Of a stretch of DNA of 64,000 nt, positions 1-9,989 are shown in pieces. Below the pieces are notes generated by a model that worked only from the letters and a program-made list of their open reading frames with translations, had not been told where the DNA came from and did not search any database. This DNA comes from Clostridiales bacterium (GTDB taxonomy: Bacteria; Bacillota; Clostridia; Oscillospirales; Acutalibacteraceae). The first letter of the stretch is position 1, and each line of letters opens with the position of its first letter. The DNA lies in contig JAILOG010000001.1 of the NCBI GenBank assembly GCA_024690965.1, forward strand, positions 62,001 through 126,000, written 5' to 3'. Both the position numbers and the translations under genes were made by a program.

Positions 1-993
1 ATAGAAAAGTAAGCCGCTGTTGTTAATGGGAGAATCATATGGAACAAGCGCACACTCGCCGAGATAAGCGGCGCCTTCGTCCATTGATATCATTTTATTG
101 AGCAATTCTTCATTTTTTTCCGCGTGGGCTTCCACTGCTTTTCCGTCTTTAAATCTTATTGAGAAGTTCTCTATGAGCTGACCTTGATACGAAAGCGGCT
201 TTGTGGAATATACTATACCCTCCGCAACGCCTCTTTTAGGTGTAATGAACACTTCTTCCGTTGGAATATTAGGGTTAAAGTAATTGCCGCCAAGCGTATA
301 TTCTCCGCCGCCCAAGAATTCCGCGTTGTCAATCATACCCACCTTAAAATCGGTGCCGTTTGAAGATTTATATTCAAGCGTCGCAATGTTAAGTGAATTT
401 AGATAATTGCATCTGTCGGTCAAATCTTTGTTGTGCTTTTCCCAAGCGGCAACAGGATCGTCGTCCACACGGGACGTATAAAGAATAGCCTCCCAAAGGC
501 GCTCAACAGCCTCATTTTTTCTCAGACCGGGAAATACCTTTTTAGCCCAGGCAACACCGGGAACGGCGGCTATACACCATTGATATTTATTCTCCATCGC
601 ATCGCGGTATTCTTTTATCTGTATGTAACGTGCCTGCTGAGCTTTGCTCATTTTTTCCATATTTATGCCCTTTAAGCCGTCGGGATCTTCGGAAATAAGA
701 TATATCGTGGCAGGCAATGTATCTACACGGTATTTAAGACGCTCCAATTCCCAGTTTTTAACCTTCTTTAAAGTTGTCAGGCTTTCATGACGGTAATGTA
801 TTTTTGTAAGCGGCTGATAGCTCCACTGAACGGTAACCTCTTTCGCGCCTGCTTTATAACATTCGTCAACAACATATGCTACAAACTCCGGCTGGTCAAG
901 ATCGGCGTATATTACTACCTCTTGTCCTTTTCTCACCTTTGCGCCTGTTACGGCAATAAGCTTCGCGTATTTTTTAAGTATTGTTTTCTTCAT
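1..993 (-). CDS. M29-family aminopeptidase, N-terminal part (gene runs off the window)
   Basis: The reverse strand reads 331 codons from an ATG at 993 with a strong upstream AAAGGAG, and runs off the left edge without a stop. It begins MKKTILKKYAKLIAVTGAKV and continues with the typical M29 N-terminal domain (VVIYADLDQPEFVAYVVDEC, then VTVQWSY). The second half carries the EGAAYLGECALVPYDSPI stretch that in M29 enzymes contributes metal ligands. These cytosolic enzymes are cobalt/zinc-dependent leucyl-type aminopeptidases of about 410 residues, so roughly 80 residues with the last ligands are missing here because of the window edge. It is monocistronic on the upstream side, behind its own sigma-A promoter and a terminator. 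Confidence 0.9.
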   Translation of the reverse strand, partial: MKKTILKKYAKLIAVTGAKVRKGQEVVIYADLDQPEFVAYVVDECYKAGAKEVTVQWSYQPLTKIHYRHESLTTLKKVKNWELERLKYRVDTLPATIYLISEDPDGLKGINMEKMSKAQQARYIQIKEYRDAMENKYQWCIAAVPGVAWAKKVFPGLRKNEAVERLWEAILYTSRVDDDPVAAWEKHNKDLTDRCNYLNSLNIATLEYKSSNGTDFKVGMIDNAEFLGGGEYTLGGNYFNPNIPTEEVFITPKRGVAEGIVYSTKPLSYQGQLIENFSIRFKDGKAVEAHAEKNEELLNKMISMDEGAAYLGECALVPYDSPINNSGLLFY

Positions 994-1029
994 AATGATA
1001 AAACTCCTTTATATTTGATTTCGTTACAT

Positions 1030-1058
1030 ATTATACCAAACAAATGAGCGTTTGTCAC
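1030..1058 (-). promoter_or_regulatory. sigma-A promoter of the M29 aminopeptidase gene
   Basis: On the minus strand GTGACA (1058-1053), a 17-bp spacer and a consensus TATAAT (1035-1030) lie about 37 bp upstream of the ATG. Recognised by eye. Confidence 0.7.
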
Positions 1059-1098
1059 GCTAACATACAAAATAATGTAAAGAAAAATTCGCTGTCGC

Positions 1099-1143
1099 AA
1101 CACGCCCCATACGGTTTTGCGGTAAAACCATACGGGGCGTGTT
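1099..1143 (-). terminator. Intrinsic terminator of the 2135-aa surface protein gene
   Basis: Two 20-bp arms (1099-1118 and 1124-1143) pair with only two G-T wobbles around a 5-nt loop. On the minus strand a short T-run follows after a few bases. It lies just past the stop at 1168 and before the aminopeptidase promoter. Confidence 0.75.
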
Positions 1144-1167
1144 TTGTCATAGTTAATTAATTATGTT

Positions 1168-4100
1168 TTATTCGTTGGGAGGATAATTTCCTCCGTTGAT
1201 TGGTCCGTGTGTAGCAGAGAATTCTTCTTCGTTAATTTCTCTGTCATTTAGTATTGCGTCAATATATTTTGAGAGATAAGGATCAGCCGCTACAGCAGCG
1301 GTATTATTATTCAGGATATACTGCGCTACACCTTTAAGGTTTGCTTTATATCCCTTGCCTAAAGCATTGCTGCCTGTTTCGGTATAATAATGATATCTCT
1401 CTATTCCGCTTGCGTCTGTATAACATATATACGGTCTCGCAACAAAGTCAGTGGGATAATCGCTTACCGCTATGCCGTTAATTACGGTTGAAAATACATT
1501 GTATCGATTTCCCCTATACAGCTTGTTTATAGCCTCGGATTTTTGTGCCTTATAAACGCCGTTTACGGGTACGCAACTGTCAACCGTTAAATCTCCGTTT
1601 TGAACGGCGCTTGCGAATGCGACGATATGTCCGTATTTCACCGACTTATCGGAAAGGCTTTCCAAAGATGATATAAGCTGTTTGTTTATGCGGGATACGA
1701 ATCTCAGTCCTGTTCCGCCGTAAGTCTGAGAATATACGGTTCTTATCTGAACGCCTACAAGCTCAAAGCCGCTTAGATCCTGTTTTACGTTACCAAAGCG
1801 GATATATGTGTCACTGTCTTCTTGCGTTACCGTTCCTATGGGGGTAAATCCCGCATAAAGTTCCGTATTTTGGTTAATAGCGGTATTATGACTTATCGCT
1901 TTTGAAGTATCGTTGCCTGTTGCGGCGGATGCTGTTGTGTACCAACCGGTGAACACACATCCGTCTTTTACGGGAGTTATCGGCTTGCCGCCGCTGTCTT
2001 TAAGAGAAGCGGAATCCAGCGTTGCATTCACGTCTGCGTTTACCCCTGTGAATACTGATGTTTGCCCCGTGCCTGAATCAATATACGTTATATTTGTACC
2101 GTCAGCATTCTTAAGTTTTATCTCAACTGTGTTTTGCGTCCATACAGCGTATAGATTTACGGTTCCGTTATTTACCGCGGAAAGGTCGGATACGGTTTGT
2201 CTATCTGTATAAACTACCGTTTTGCCCGCGATCTCGGTATCCCAACCGATGAATGTATAACTTGTTCTTTCAAACGTGTTGGCGTTTAAGGCGTTGCTTT
2301 CTCCGTATGTAAAGCTTTGGTCGGACATATTGCCCGTTCCGCCGTTTGCATTGAATTTAACGGTGTAAGTATTTGCTTGCCACTGAGCTGTAAATATAGC
2401 TGTGTCGCCTGCGTTCGCACAAAGGTTATAAAGCACCATACCTGCCATTGTACTTGCGGGAGGTAATATTATACGGTCTTGCGTTATACCTGTTAAACTG
2501 CCCCCTGCTCCTGTATATGCCTGTGTTTGTCCTGATGTATAAGTTGCAGTTGTCGCATAGTTTGGCTGAGAGGTTCCTTCATATGTCAGTTTCCAACCCT
2601 TAAAGGTATATCCTGTACGTGTTGGATAATCTGAAATATTTCCGAGGCTGTAACCGTTTGAACTGCCAAATGTTCCGGATTCTGTCGTTATTGAAGCGCT
2701 GTTTATAAATACACCGCCATTGGGGTTAAATTTAATTGTATATTCATTTGCCTGCCACTGTGCTGTAAATACGGCTGTATCGCCTGCGTTCGCACAAAGG
2801 TTATAGAGCACCATACCTGCCATAGTACTTGCAGGAGGTAATATCACACGGTCTTGCGTTATGCCTATGAAGCTACCGCCTGCACCAGTATAAGCCTGAG
2901 TTTGTCCTGATGTATAGGTTGTGGTTGACGCATAGTTTGATTGAGAATTTCCTTCATATGTCAGTTTCCAGCCCTTAAATGCATATCCAGTGCGTGTTGG
3001 ATAATCTGAAATATTGCCGAGGCTGTAACCGTTTGAGCTTCCAAATGTTCCCAATTCCGTCGTTATTAAATCGCTGTTTTTAAATGTACCACCGTTCGGG
3101 TCGAACTTAATCGTATACGTGTTAGCTGTCCATACTGCATATAAATTCACAGTTGCGTCTGCGGTACTTGTAAGTGTGGAAACCGATTGTCCGTCACTAT
3201 ATACAACCTTTGTTCCTGAACTTGATGTATCCCAACCGGTAAACGCATAGCCTGTTTTTGTAAAAAGATTGGCAGTCAGGGCTTTAGATGTACCATAAGT
3301 AAAACTCTCATCATTCATACTGCCGGAGCCGCCGTTTGCATTAAAATGCACTGTATAGCTATTTGCATCCCACATAGCGTATACCGTGGAATCATCATAA
3401 CGATCGTATAAACAATAAGGTCCGGAAGCGTTGATTGTACCGTCGTTCGTGATATAACGAGGATTTACAGCTACTGCCGTGTTTTCGTTATAGTATCCTT
3501 TAAATCTATAACCTGTTCGCGTAGGAATCTCAATAGCAGTTATACTGTGTGTATGAGCAGCATCACTAAAGTACTCTGTAGTATCAAATGTATAGTATAC
3601 CTTTTGAGTGCCGCCACTGCCGCCATTGGGGTCAAGGGTAACTGTGATATTCTTTGGCTGCCAGTTGAGCGTATATTGCTTTTGCTTTGTCAGGTTGTTT
3701 GTAACAGTTATGGTTTGTTCGGGGGTTGTGCCGTTTGATCCTGTATAACCAACAAAATCGTAGCCGATTTTTGTAGGTACAGGAAGCTTTGTTAAATCAC
3801 CGTATCGCATAACCCTGCTGAAATCTCTGCGATTACCGTCAAGTCTTCCTCCGTTTAATGTAAACTGAGCGTATATGTCTATATCTTCAAGCACTGTATA
3901 CTCGCCAAGATTTCTTATTTCAAATGACGTTTCGGCCGAATTAAAGTAAACAAGCTCTGCCGTTTCATTACCATTGGCTCCTTCAAGCGTGTTAATAAGC
4001 CTATCATCAAGTTTAACGGTATATCTGTACCATCCTTCGTCCAAAGCTTCTATCTCACCGTATATTGCAGTATCAGGGTTATTACCATTTAGGCTTATTG

Positions 4101-7100
4101 TTTCAATCTCTGTTAGACGCTTTGTCCAACTATCTTTCCATATCGTATAGGCTATTGTATCACCCGTTACCTCCGTGGATGTGGGTCTATACTCAAATGT
4201 AAAACCCTTACCGCTATTTGCAAAGTTTGGCATGAACAACGCATTGTTTATCGTACGGTTTTTAGACTGCAACATCTCCTGTGTTAGTTTTATATTATCT
4301 ATGCAGACCGATTTTTTAACCTGTGCCGGTGCAAAATACAATAGATTTAGCGTCTCTTCACCGGTTGCGCCCTCTGCTGTATTTACTGGCAAACCGTTAA
4401 GCGGTATCGAAACCTCAAAATTACCGTTGTTTTTCTCTGTAACAGTACCAACCGTTTGTGAACTGCATTTAACGGTTTTTGCGGAAGTATCTATCATTAT
4501 ATAATCTGCTATGCGTATCCATTCCGGCGCACTTACCGAGTCCACTAGGCTGAGACGGAATTTGCTACCCTCTGACACGGTGCTTGTGGGACGGTACTCA
4601 AAGCTTAACACTTTTCCCGATGTGTGCCAATTTTTTATATCTACGTAATTGTTCCAATCGGTATTTATATTTATATTTAATAACTCTTTTAATATTTTAA
4701 AATCGTCAATAAGAAAAGAATGGTTCATCCACCTGAAAACAACACGGTCTACATAATCCTCCGCATTACCGTCTGTGTATACCGTAAAGGCAGACATCGG
4801 TGCAAAATAGTTGTACCAACCATTGCCCAAATCGGTAATTTCTCCTACTGTTGCAGTTTGGGCAGCAAGATTTATACTTACGGGATTAGACTCTGTTTTC
4901 CACGGATCAGACTGAATAAGATACATAGTTACATTGTTATTAACACCGACAAATGTATCGGTCAATTTATAATTGAAACTGATGGCTGCTCCACCCAATT
5001 TCCAGTTTTGCACACTGTTAATACTTATTTGATGATACGAATTATCGGGGCTCCCCGTAGACGGTATAACATTGTCAGCAACTCTGATATTGTCAATGAA
5101 AATCGAATTACCAACATTTGTGAAATACAATTTTGTCGCAGTTGTCGAGTCGTTACCTGTTGATGTAAGCTCGCTAAACAAAACGTAATAATCAAACCAA
5201 CCATCGCTGTCACGCTCCGACAAAACACCTTTAGAGGCCGTCTCTAAGCTTAAGTCGATTATAACGTCCTCACAAAGAGCAGGTACGCTGTTATTTTGCA
5301 GGCAAAAGCATACTTTACCCTCATTTGTTGTATATGTATATGATGGCTTAAATCTGAAGCACAAAGCTTTGCTGTTTGATTTCCAGTTATTTACACGCCC
5401 AATACTCCAGGTGCGATTTACAAGATTTGTCACCTCATTGCCATTGCCCTGAAGTGTGTATTTCATTTCAGTTATCATATTAGCAAGGCTTTCTCTGCAA
5501 GCTTTAAGATTAGCAGATGTCGCCTTTCCGTCGTCGTAGTTGACATCGTCGAACATAGTATTATAGAGTGTGTTAAGTCTTTTCCTGTATGCGCTTGTGT
5601 CTATGCCCTTTACTTTAAGCTTGGAAATGAGCTCATCAAATATGCAAAGATAATCGTAATCATCGCATCCTGCAGACACATTTTCAAAACGAACACTGCT
5701 TGAAAACCAACCGTATCCGCCATTTGCGGGGTCGCACTTATCTTCACTATGTACAAGGGCATTATTGGGGTATATAAGCACTCCGTCATCGGCTACCTGC
5801 TTAAAGTTACAAGGGTTAATCCATGGGTCATTAGGTGTAACATTGTTATCTTCATCAATATTTTTGAAATAATCGAGCGCCCAGTAGAGTTCACCTCTTA
5901 AGCCCATCTTATGCTGCTGCCAGCGGTTAATTCGGGCTATTGCAATTGCGTTTGTTGTAGAGGATGAACCATCACCAGAGTTATCATTTGCATTCTCGTT
6001 TAGAATATATCCCGAAATTGCAGGATCATAAGCGGATGTACAGCAACCGTACCACCACATTTTCAAATCGGAATCGGTTTCAATTATTGCAAGTGTGCCT
6101 TGCGCATCACGGGCATATGCACTTGGATATGTTGATAAATCGGTAAACTGAACACAATAGTTTTTTAATCTGTAATTTGTAGGCACGGTATATTCGTAAC
6201 TTGAAAGTACGGAATTTTGATCTTTGTAACCGTCTAAATACACATCTGCAACAGTTTGCTTATATTCACCAAGGTTAAAATACTGCAATCCGTTATAAAG
6301 CAAAGACACATACATAGTTCTGTTCCACTTGGTCTTGAGTAAGGTGGGGTCTGTTGTAGGCAAATAAATAATATCATCAAGAGACTGCAAAAGTTTGTTT
6401 TTCATACTTGAAGAGGAATATGTCGTGTTAATATAATTCCGCACAGCTTGCTTTGTGCAGGTGAAAACATAATCATTAAGCAATACCTTAAGGTTACTGT
6501 CAAGGTCAAATTGACCTGGTTCGTCGGTTTGTGGGCAGTACAGGTACGCATATTTATACATATCTACACCTGTTTGCATTGATTTATCTGCTATTGCCTT
6601 AAGCACGGTCTCCATGCCAAGTAAATAATAAGTAACACCGCTAATGGTTTGGTTGTGGTCATATTGAGAAAATATCAATACATTATCTGTTGTGTATGTA
6701 TAGTGAGTTGACAAATTATAATATGGTACTTTAGATGTTGTTACAAATGTATACAATTCGCTTATGTATTTATTTAAATTACTTACAGCCCAATCCTCTG
6801 TTAAAGGATACCCCGTGCCGACCTTATTATCATTAGCAAATTTTGTTATTTCTTTACGGTACTGGGTGGCATTTTTTAATCCAGTGGTGCTTTGTATTTC
6901 TTGGACAGTTGAAGAATAAAACTGAGTTGCAAAATGGGTAGCGCTCTTAGTCTGATATGGCAATTCAAAGTCATATACCGTAAGCTTCATAGGTAAAAAT
7001 TGTGCGTCACCGTCGCAGGTAACGGTAAGCGTTGCCGTGTATTCGCCCGCTTTTGTGCCTGCGGGAACATCTATGGTAAGCCATATTCCCTGGTTGTTGC

Positions 7101-7575
7101 CATTTGTCGTATCAAGTATGTTGAGCCCCTCACCTACTGCCATATTATAGTTTATAAGCGCGTCGGGATACCAGCCCAAGCCGGTGAGCGCATTAGCACT
7201 TGAAGTCCAAAGCTTGTCGACATTCACGTACCACTCAAAAGCTCTATCAAGTTTATTTGCCGGTATTGTACCCGCGTTGCCGGTGAAGTCAGTAGAAGTT
7301 ATTGTAATGCTGTTTATATTTTCTGTGGAATTTATGATTATCTGTGCCGACTCACGCTCGTTGGCAGCTGCGGAAAACTCAATAGGTGAAGATGCACTTA
7401 TAGTCTTAAGCTCACTGTCAACGTAATTATTTTTCTTTATAATCTTTGAGTTAGGCAAAGATTTGATAGTTACATTGCCTGCCGCATACGCAGTGGGTGA
7501 TGATAACACACCCATGGACACAAGCATCGTTATTGCCACCAAAATGCTTAAAGATTTAAATAACAACTTTTTCAT
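1168..7575 (-). CDS. Giant secreted protein: DUF4091 region, lectin-like modules, B-repeats
   Basis: 2135 residues. Residues 1-32 are a Sec signal peptide ending SPTAYAA. About 40-690 resembles the DUF4091 glycoside-hydrolase-like family: a TDEPGQFD motif, then GLRGELYWALDYF and a late SSVRFENVSAGCDDYDYL segment. About 735-1240 holds four beta-sandwich, carbohydrate-binding-like modules, three of them closing with an ID-(N/D)-(I/F) motif (FIDNIRV, LIDDFKI, CIDNIKL). About 1300-1900 carries Listeria/Bacteroides B-repeats (FNANGG, GYxFxGWD, LYAVW). A C-terminal globular domain (FVSRINKQL to GVAQYILNN) follows. No LPXTG motif, C-terminal membrane segment, dockerin or SLH repeat is visible, so how it stays at the surface is unclear. 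Role inferred: binding or processing of an extracellular glycan. Start supported by AAAGG upstream and the signal peptide. Confidence 0.85.
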   Translation of the reverse strand: MKKLLFKSLSILVAITMLVSMGVLSSPTAYAAGNVTIKSLPNSKIIKKNNYVDSELKTISASSPIEFSAAANERESAQIIINSTENINSITITSTDFTGNAGTIPANKLDRAFEWYVNVDKLWTSSANALTGLGWYPDALINYNMAVGEGLNILDTTNGNNQGIWLTIDVPAGTKAGEYTATLTVTCDGDAQFLPMKLTVYDFELPYQTKSATHFATQFYSSTVQEIQSTTGLKNATQYRKEITKFANDNKVGTGYPLTEDWAVSNLNKYISELYTFVTTSKVPYYNLSTHYTYTTDNVLIFSQYDHNQTISGVTYYLLGMETVLKAIADKSMQTGVDMYKYAYLYCPQTDEPGQFDLDSNLKVLLNDYVFTCTKQAVRNYINTTYSSSSMKNKLLQSLDDIIYLPTTDPTLLKTKWNRTMYVSLLYNGLQYFNLGEYKQTVADVYLDGYKDQNSVLSSYEYTVPTNYRLKNYCVQFTDLSTYPSAYARDAQGTLAIIETDSDLKMWWYGCCTSAYDPAISGYILNENANDNSGDGSSSTTNAIAIARINRWQQHKMGLRGELYWALDYFKNIDEDNNVTPNDPWINPCNFKQVADDGVLIYPNNALVHSEDKCDPANGGYGWFSSSVRFENVSAGCDDYDYLCIFDELISKLKVKGIDTSAYRKRLNTLYNTMFDDVNYDDGKATSANLKACRESLANMITEMKYTLQGNGNEVTNLVNRTWSIGRVNNWKSNSKALCFRFKPSYTYTTNEGKVCFCLQNNSVPALCEDVIIDLSLETASKGVLSERDSDGWFDYYVLFSELTSTGNDSTTATKLYFTNVGNSIFIDNIRVADNVIPSTGSPDNSYHQISINSVQNWKLGGAAISFNYKLTDTFVGVNNNVTMYLIQSDPWKTESNPVSINLAAQTATVGEITDLGNGWYNYFAPMSAFTVYTDGNAEDYVDRVVFRWMNHSFLIDDFKILKELLNININTDWNNYVDIKNWHTSGKVLSFEYRPTSTVSEGSKFRLSLVDSVSAPEWIRIADYIMIDTSAKTVKCSSQTVGTVTEKNNGNFEVSIPLNGLPVNTAEGATGEETLNLLYFAPAQVKKSVCIDNIKLTQEMLQSKNRTINNALFMPNFANSGKGFTFEYRPTSTEVTGDTIAYTIWKDSWTKRLTEIETISLNGNNPDTAIYGEIEALDEGWYRYTVKLDDRLINTLEGANGNETAELVYFNSAETSFEIRNLGEYTVLEDIDIYAQFTLNGGRLDGNRRDFSRVMRYGDLTKLPVPTKIGYDFVGYTGSNGTTPEQTITVTNNLTKQKQYTLNWQPKNITVTLDPNGGSGGTQKVYYTFDTTEYFSDAAHTHSITAIEIPTRTGYRFKGYYNENTAVAVNPRYITNDGTINASGPYCLYDRYDDSTVYAMWDANSYTVHFNANGGSGSMNDESFTYGTSKALTANLFTKTGYAFTGWDTSSSGTKVVYSDGQSVSTLTSTADATVNLYAVWTANTYTIKFDPNGGTFKNSDLITTELGTFGSSNGYSLGNISDYPTRTGYAFKGWKLTYEGNSQSNYASTTTYTSGQTQAYTGAGGSFIGITQDRVILPPASTMAGMVLYNLCANAGDTAVFTAQWQANEYTIKFNPNGGVFINSASITTESGTFGSSNGYSLGNISDYPTRTGYTFKGWKLTYEGTSQPNYATTATYTSGQTQAYTGAGGSLTGITQDRIILPPASTMAGMVLYNLCANAGDTAIFTAQWQANTYTVKFNANGGTGNMSDQSFTYGESNALNANTFERTSYTFIGWDTEIAGKTVVYTDRQTVSDLSAVNNGTVNLYAVWTQNTVEIKLKNADGTNITYIDSGTGQTSVFTGVNADVNATLDSASLKDSGGKPITPVKDGCVFTGWYTTASAATGNDTSKAISHNTAINQNTELYAGFTPIGTVTQEDSDTYIRFGNVKQDLSGFELVGVQIRTVYSQTYGGTGLRFVSRINKQLISSLESLSDKSVKYGHIVAFASAVQNGDLTVDSCVPVNGVYKAQKSEAINKLYRGNRYNVFSTVINGIAVSDYPTDFVARPYICYTDASGIERYHYYTETGSNALGKGYKANLKGVAQYILNNNTAAVAADPYLSKYIDAILNDREINEEEFSATHGPINGGNYPPNE
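2372..3119 (-). repeat. Tandem duplication of a ~124-residue B-repeat module
   Basis: Two adjacent copies of a module that starts YTIKF(D/N)PNGG and ends FTAQWQAN lie head to tail inside the 2135-aa protein gene. They share long identical stretches, such as FGSSNGYSLGNISDYPTRTG and PPASTMAGMVLYNLCANAGD. By eye the DNA copies agree at roughly nine bases in ten, which points to a recent duplication. Confidence 0.85.
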
Positions 7576-7673
7576 TATATCACTACCTTTGCTTAATTAT
7601 TCACTACACAGTATAAAGCGGGGAACAAACCGTTTTATAACTACGCCCCCACTATTGTAATAAACTTGGCTAA

Positions 7674-7702
7674 ATTATATCTTAATTCACTGTAAAAATC
7701 AA
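7674..7702 (-). promoter_or_regulatory. sigma-A promoter of the 2135-aa surface protein gene
   Basis: Minus strand: TTGATT (7702-7697), 17-bp spacer, TATAAT (7679-7674), about 100 bp upstream of the start at 7575. The leader between them holds no clear structured element. Confidence 0.65.
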
Positions 7703-7753
7703 TATATTTGCCTAAAAATGTGTTACTTTTACATAAAACTTAAGGGCAAAAGC

Positions 7754-7799
7754 AATTTCCCCCGAAAATCGCGTAAAACAGCGACTTTAAGGGGAAATT
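7754..7799 (-). terminator. Terminator after lysS
   Basis: A long imperfect hairpin: AATTTCCCC (7754-7762) pairs with GGGGAAATT (7791-7799), with an inner stem around ATCGC/GCGA. It lies immediately after the lysS stop on the minus strand and is followed by T-rich sequence. Confidence 0.7.
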
Positions 7800-7802
7800 T
7801 AA

Positions 7803-9308
7803 TTATTTATCTATAGGTTTCATTGTCGGGAACAGCAATACGTCTCTTATAGAAGCGCTGTCGGTGAGCAGCATAACAAGCCTGTCCACACCGAATCCCA
7901 ATCCGCCCGTGGGGGGCATACCATACTCAAGCGCGGTAATATAATCATAGTCAACCTCGGATTTGCAGTCGGGATCCGCGGCTTTCTTTATGGCGACTTG
8001 CTTTTCAAAACGCTCTTTCTGGTCTATCGGGTCGTTAAGCTCGCTGAAAGCGTTACCATACTCCGTAGCGTTAATGAAATACTCAAAGCGCTCAGTAAAC
8101 GCGGGATTATCGGGCTTACGCTTTGCAAGCGGACTGTTTTCAACAGGATAATCGTATATAAACGTGGGCTGAATGAGCTTTTCTTCTACAAATGCGTCAA
8201 ATAACTCCGCAAGCACTGTACCCTTTGTCGCGTCTGCCGCTACGTCTACATTGTGCTCCTTTGCGCATTTGCGCGCGTCTTCATCGGTAGCCCAATCATT
8301 ATAGTCGCAGCCGCTGTACTTCTTCACCGCCTCAACCATTGTAAGACGCTCCCAGTGACCCATATCTATCTCTATTCCCTGATATGTTATGACTGTGCTG
8401 CCGCAAATTTTTTCTGCAAGCGATTTATACAATTCTTCCACAAGGTCCATCATACCGTGAAAATCGGTAAAAGCTTCGTACAGCTCTATTGTTGTGAATT
8501 CGGGATTGTGCTTTGTGTCCATTCCCTCATTTCTGAATATTCTGCCCACCTCATAAACCTTGTGCATACCGCCGACTATGAGCCTTTTGAGGTAAAGCTC
8601 GGTCTCGATACGCAAATACATCTCCATATCAAGAGTATTATGATATGTTTTGAAAGGACGGGCAGACGCGCCTATCTCTATGGGTAAAAGAATCGGGGTA
8701 TCTACCTCCAAATAACCCTTTGAATCAAGATACGCGCGTATTTCACGCAATATTTGTGAGCGTTTTATAAACGTGTCGCGCACCTCGGGGTTAACTATAA
8801 GGTCAACATAACGCTGACGGTAACGGGTATCGGTGTCCTTTAAGCCGTGAAACTTCTCGGGAAGCGGCAACAAAGATTTGGACAAAAGCTCTATATGCTG
8901 TGCGTGTATTGATATCTCACCTGTTTGTGTTTTGAACACAAAACCTTTTACGCCGATTATATCGCCTATATCCCACTTTTTGAACGCTTTATAATCATCT
9001 TCGCCTACATCATCGCGTCTTACATAAAGCTGTATATCCCCTTCTCCGTCACGAAATCCGACAAAGCTTGCCTTACCCATAATTCTTCGACTTATTATTC
9101 TGCCGCCGAGAGAAACTACCTTACCTTCATATTTCTCAAAGTCGGCTTTTATTTCTACGGAAGACGAATCTGTTTCGTATTTTGTTTTCGTAAAAGGGTC
9201 GCAACCCGCTTCTCTTAAAGCCTGAAGCTTGTCTCTGCGAACCTGTAATATCTCGCTTAAATTCTGCTCGCTGTTTTCAAGCTGAGCAATGTTGTTATTT
9301 TCACTCAT
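7803..9308 (-). CDS. lysS: Lysyl-tRNA synthetase, class II
   Basis: Charges tRNA-Lys with lysine in the cytosol. About 501 residues, normal for bacterial LysRS. An N-terminal OB-fold anticodon-binding domain (about 50-165) precedes the class II catalytic core. Motif 1 is at about 190-210 ([13 protein letters not shown]), motif 2 follows [20 protein letters not shown], and motif 3 is near the C-terminus ([13 protein letters not shown]). The ATG at 9308 (MSENNN) is preferred over an upstream ATG at 9344 because AGAGGAC lies just before it and because the longer form would overlap the end of greA. The greA stop is 22 bp upstream and the two share the greA promoter. No T-box or lysine riboswitch is seen. 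Confidence 0.96.
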   Translation of the reverse strand: MSENNNIAQLENSEQNLSEILQVRRDKLQALREAGCDPFTKTKYETDSSSVEIKADFEKYEGKVVSLGGRIISRRIMGKASFVGFRDGEGDIQLYVRRDDVGEDDYKAFKKWDIGDIIGVKGFVFKTQTGEISIHAQHIELLSKSLLPLPEKFHGLKDTDTRYRQRYVDLIVNPEVRDTFIKRSQILREIRAYLDSKGYLEVDTPILLPIEIGASARPFKTYHNTLDMEMYLRIETELYLKRLIVGGMHKVYEVGRIFRNEGMDTKHNPEFTTIELYEAFTDFHGMMDLVEELYKSLAEKICGSTVITYQGIEIDMGHWERLTMVEAVKKYSGCDYNDWATDEDARKCAKEHNVDVAADATKGTVLAELFDAFVEEKLIQPTFIYDYPVENSPLAKRKPDNPAFTERFEYFINATEYGNAFSELNDPIDQKERFEKQVAIKKAADPDCKSEVDYDYITALEYGMPPTGGLGFGVDRLVMLLTDSASIRDVLLFPTMKPIDK

Positions 9309-9330
9309 ACTTATTGTCCTCTCACAAAAC

Positions 9331-9801
9331 TTACAGCAATTCAAGAATTTTAAACTTAACCAAACCCACAGGTATCTCAGCTTCTACCGTATCTCCCGTT
9401 TTGGCTCCGAGTAAAGCTCTGCCGATAGGCGATTCGTCCGATATCTTACCCTCAATAGGGTTGGCTTCGTTTGAGCCTACAATACTGTAGACACATTCTT
9501 TTTTGCCGTCCATTTTTAACACTTTAACTGTAGAGCCAATGTGAACATGCTCGCTGCTTAATGTTGAGCTGTCAACAACTTTTGCGTTTTTTAGCGTTTG
9601 CTCAATCTCGGCAATTCTTGCTTCAAGTATTGCCTGCTCGTTTTTGGCGTCATCGTATTCGCTGTTTTCCGATAAATCTCCATACGATCTTGCAATTTTG
9701 ATTTTCTCTGCCATTTCTTTTCTTTTGACAGTTTTACATTCTTCAAGTTCCGCCTCTAACTTTTTCAGACCTTCTTCAGTTAATATAAATTGCTTTTGCA
9801 T
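9331..9801 (-). CDS. greA: Transcription elongation factor GreA
   Basis: 156 residues, normal for GreA. Residues 1-75 are the antiparallel coiled coil, including the acidic tip region [18 protein letters not shown] that reaches into the RNA polymerase secondary channel to stimulate cleavage of backtracked RNA. Residues 80-156 form the FKBP-like C-terminal domain ([20 protein letters not shown]). The start is supported by AAAGGTGAT upstream. First gene of a greA-lysS operon, a common pairing in Firmicutes, and divergent from mntP. Confidence 0.96.
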   Translation of the reverse strand: MQKQFILTEEGLKKLEAELEECKTVKRKEMAEKIKIARSYGDLSENSEYDDAKNEQAILEARIAEIEQTLKNAKVVDSSTLSSEHVHIGSTVKVLKMDGKKECVYSIVGSNEANPIEGKISDESPIGRALLGAKTGDTVEAEIPVGLVKFKILELL

Positions 9802-9851
9802 AATTACATCACCTTTAAATTAATTTTGTATAGAGCTATACATACTTGTGT

Positions 9852-9880
9852 ATTATATAAAAATCAGATAACAATGTCAA
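9852..9880 (-). promoter_or_regulatory. Consensus sigma-A promoter of greA-lysS
   Basis: Perfect TTGACA (9880-9875), 17-bp spacer and perfect TATAAT (9857-9852) on the minus strand, about 50 bp upstream of the greA start. Expected to be strong and largely constitutive. Confidence 0.85.
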
Positions 9881-9933
9881 GTGATAGACAAAGGAATTTT
9901 TGTTTTTTAACCCACATAATATTTAAATACCAC

Positions 9934-9962
9934 TTGTATTTGATTATAGGCTGTGGTAAAAT
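9934..9962 (+). promoter_or_regulatory. sigma-A promoter of mntP
   Basis: TTGTAT, 17-bp spacer, TAAAAT, about 27 bp upstream of the mntP ATG. This leaves a very short leader, too short for the yybP-ykoY manganese riboswitch often found before mntP. Confidence 0.6.
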
Positions 9963-9989
9963 GTGCGAAAAGCTTTGTAAAGACGGGAG

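Noticed and set aside
433-1047. Two plus-strand open frames (80 and 86 codons) opposite the M29 aminopeptidase gene
   Set aside because: They lie antisense to a convincing conserved protein, have no ribosome site and no recognisable domain.
9309-9344. Longer N-terminus for lysS (ATG at 9344)
   Set aside because: It would overlap greA, lacks a ribosome site, and adds a Cys-rich leader not found in LysRS; ATG at 9308 is properly spaced.
9881-9989. yybP-ykoY manganese riboswitch before mntP
   Set aside because: The predicted promoter leaves a leader of about 20 nt and no riboswitch core motif is visible.
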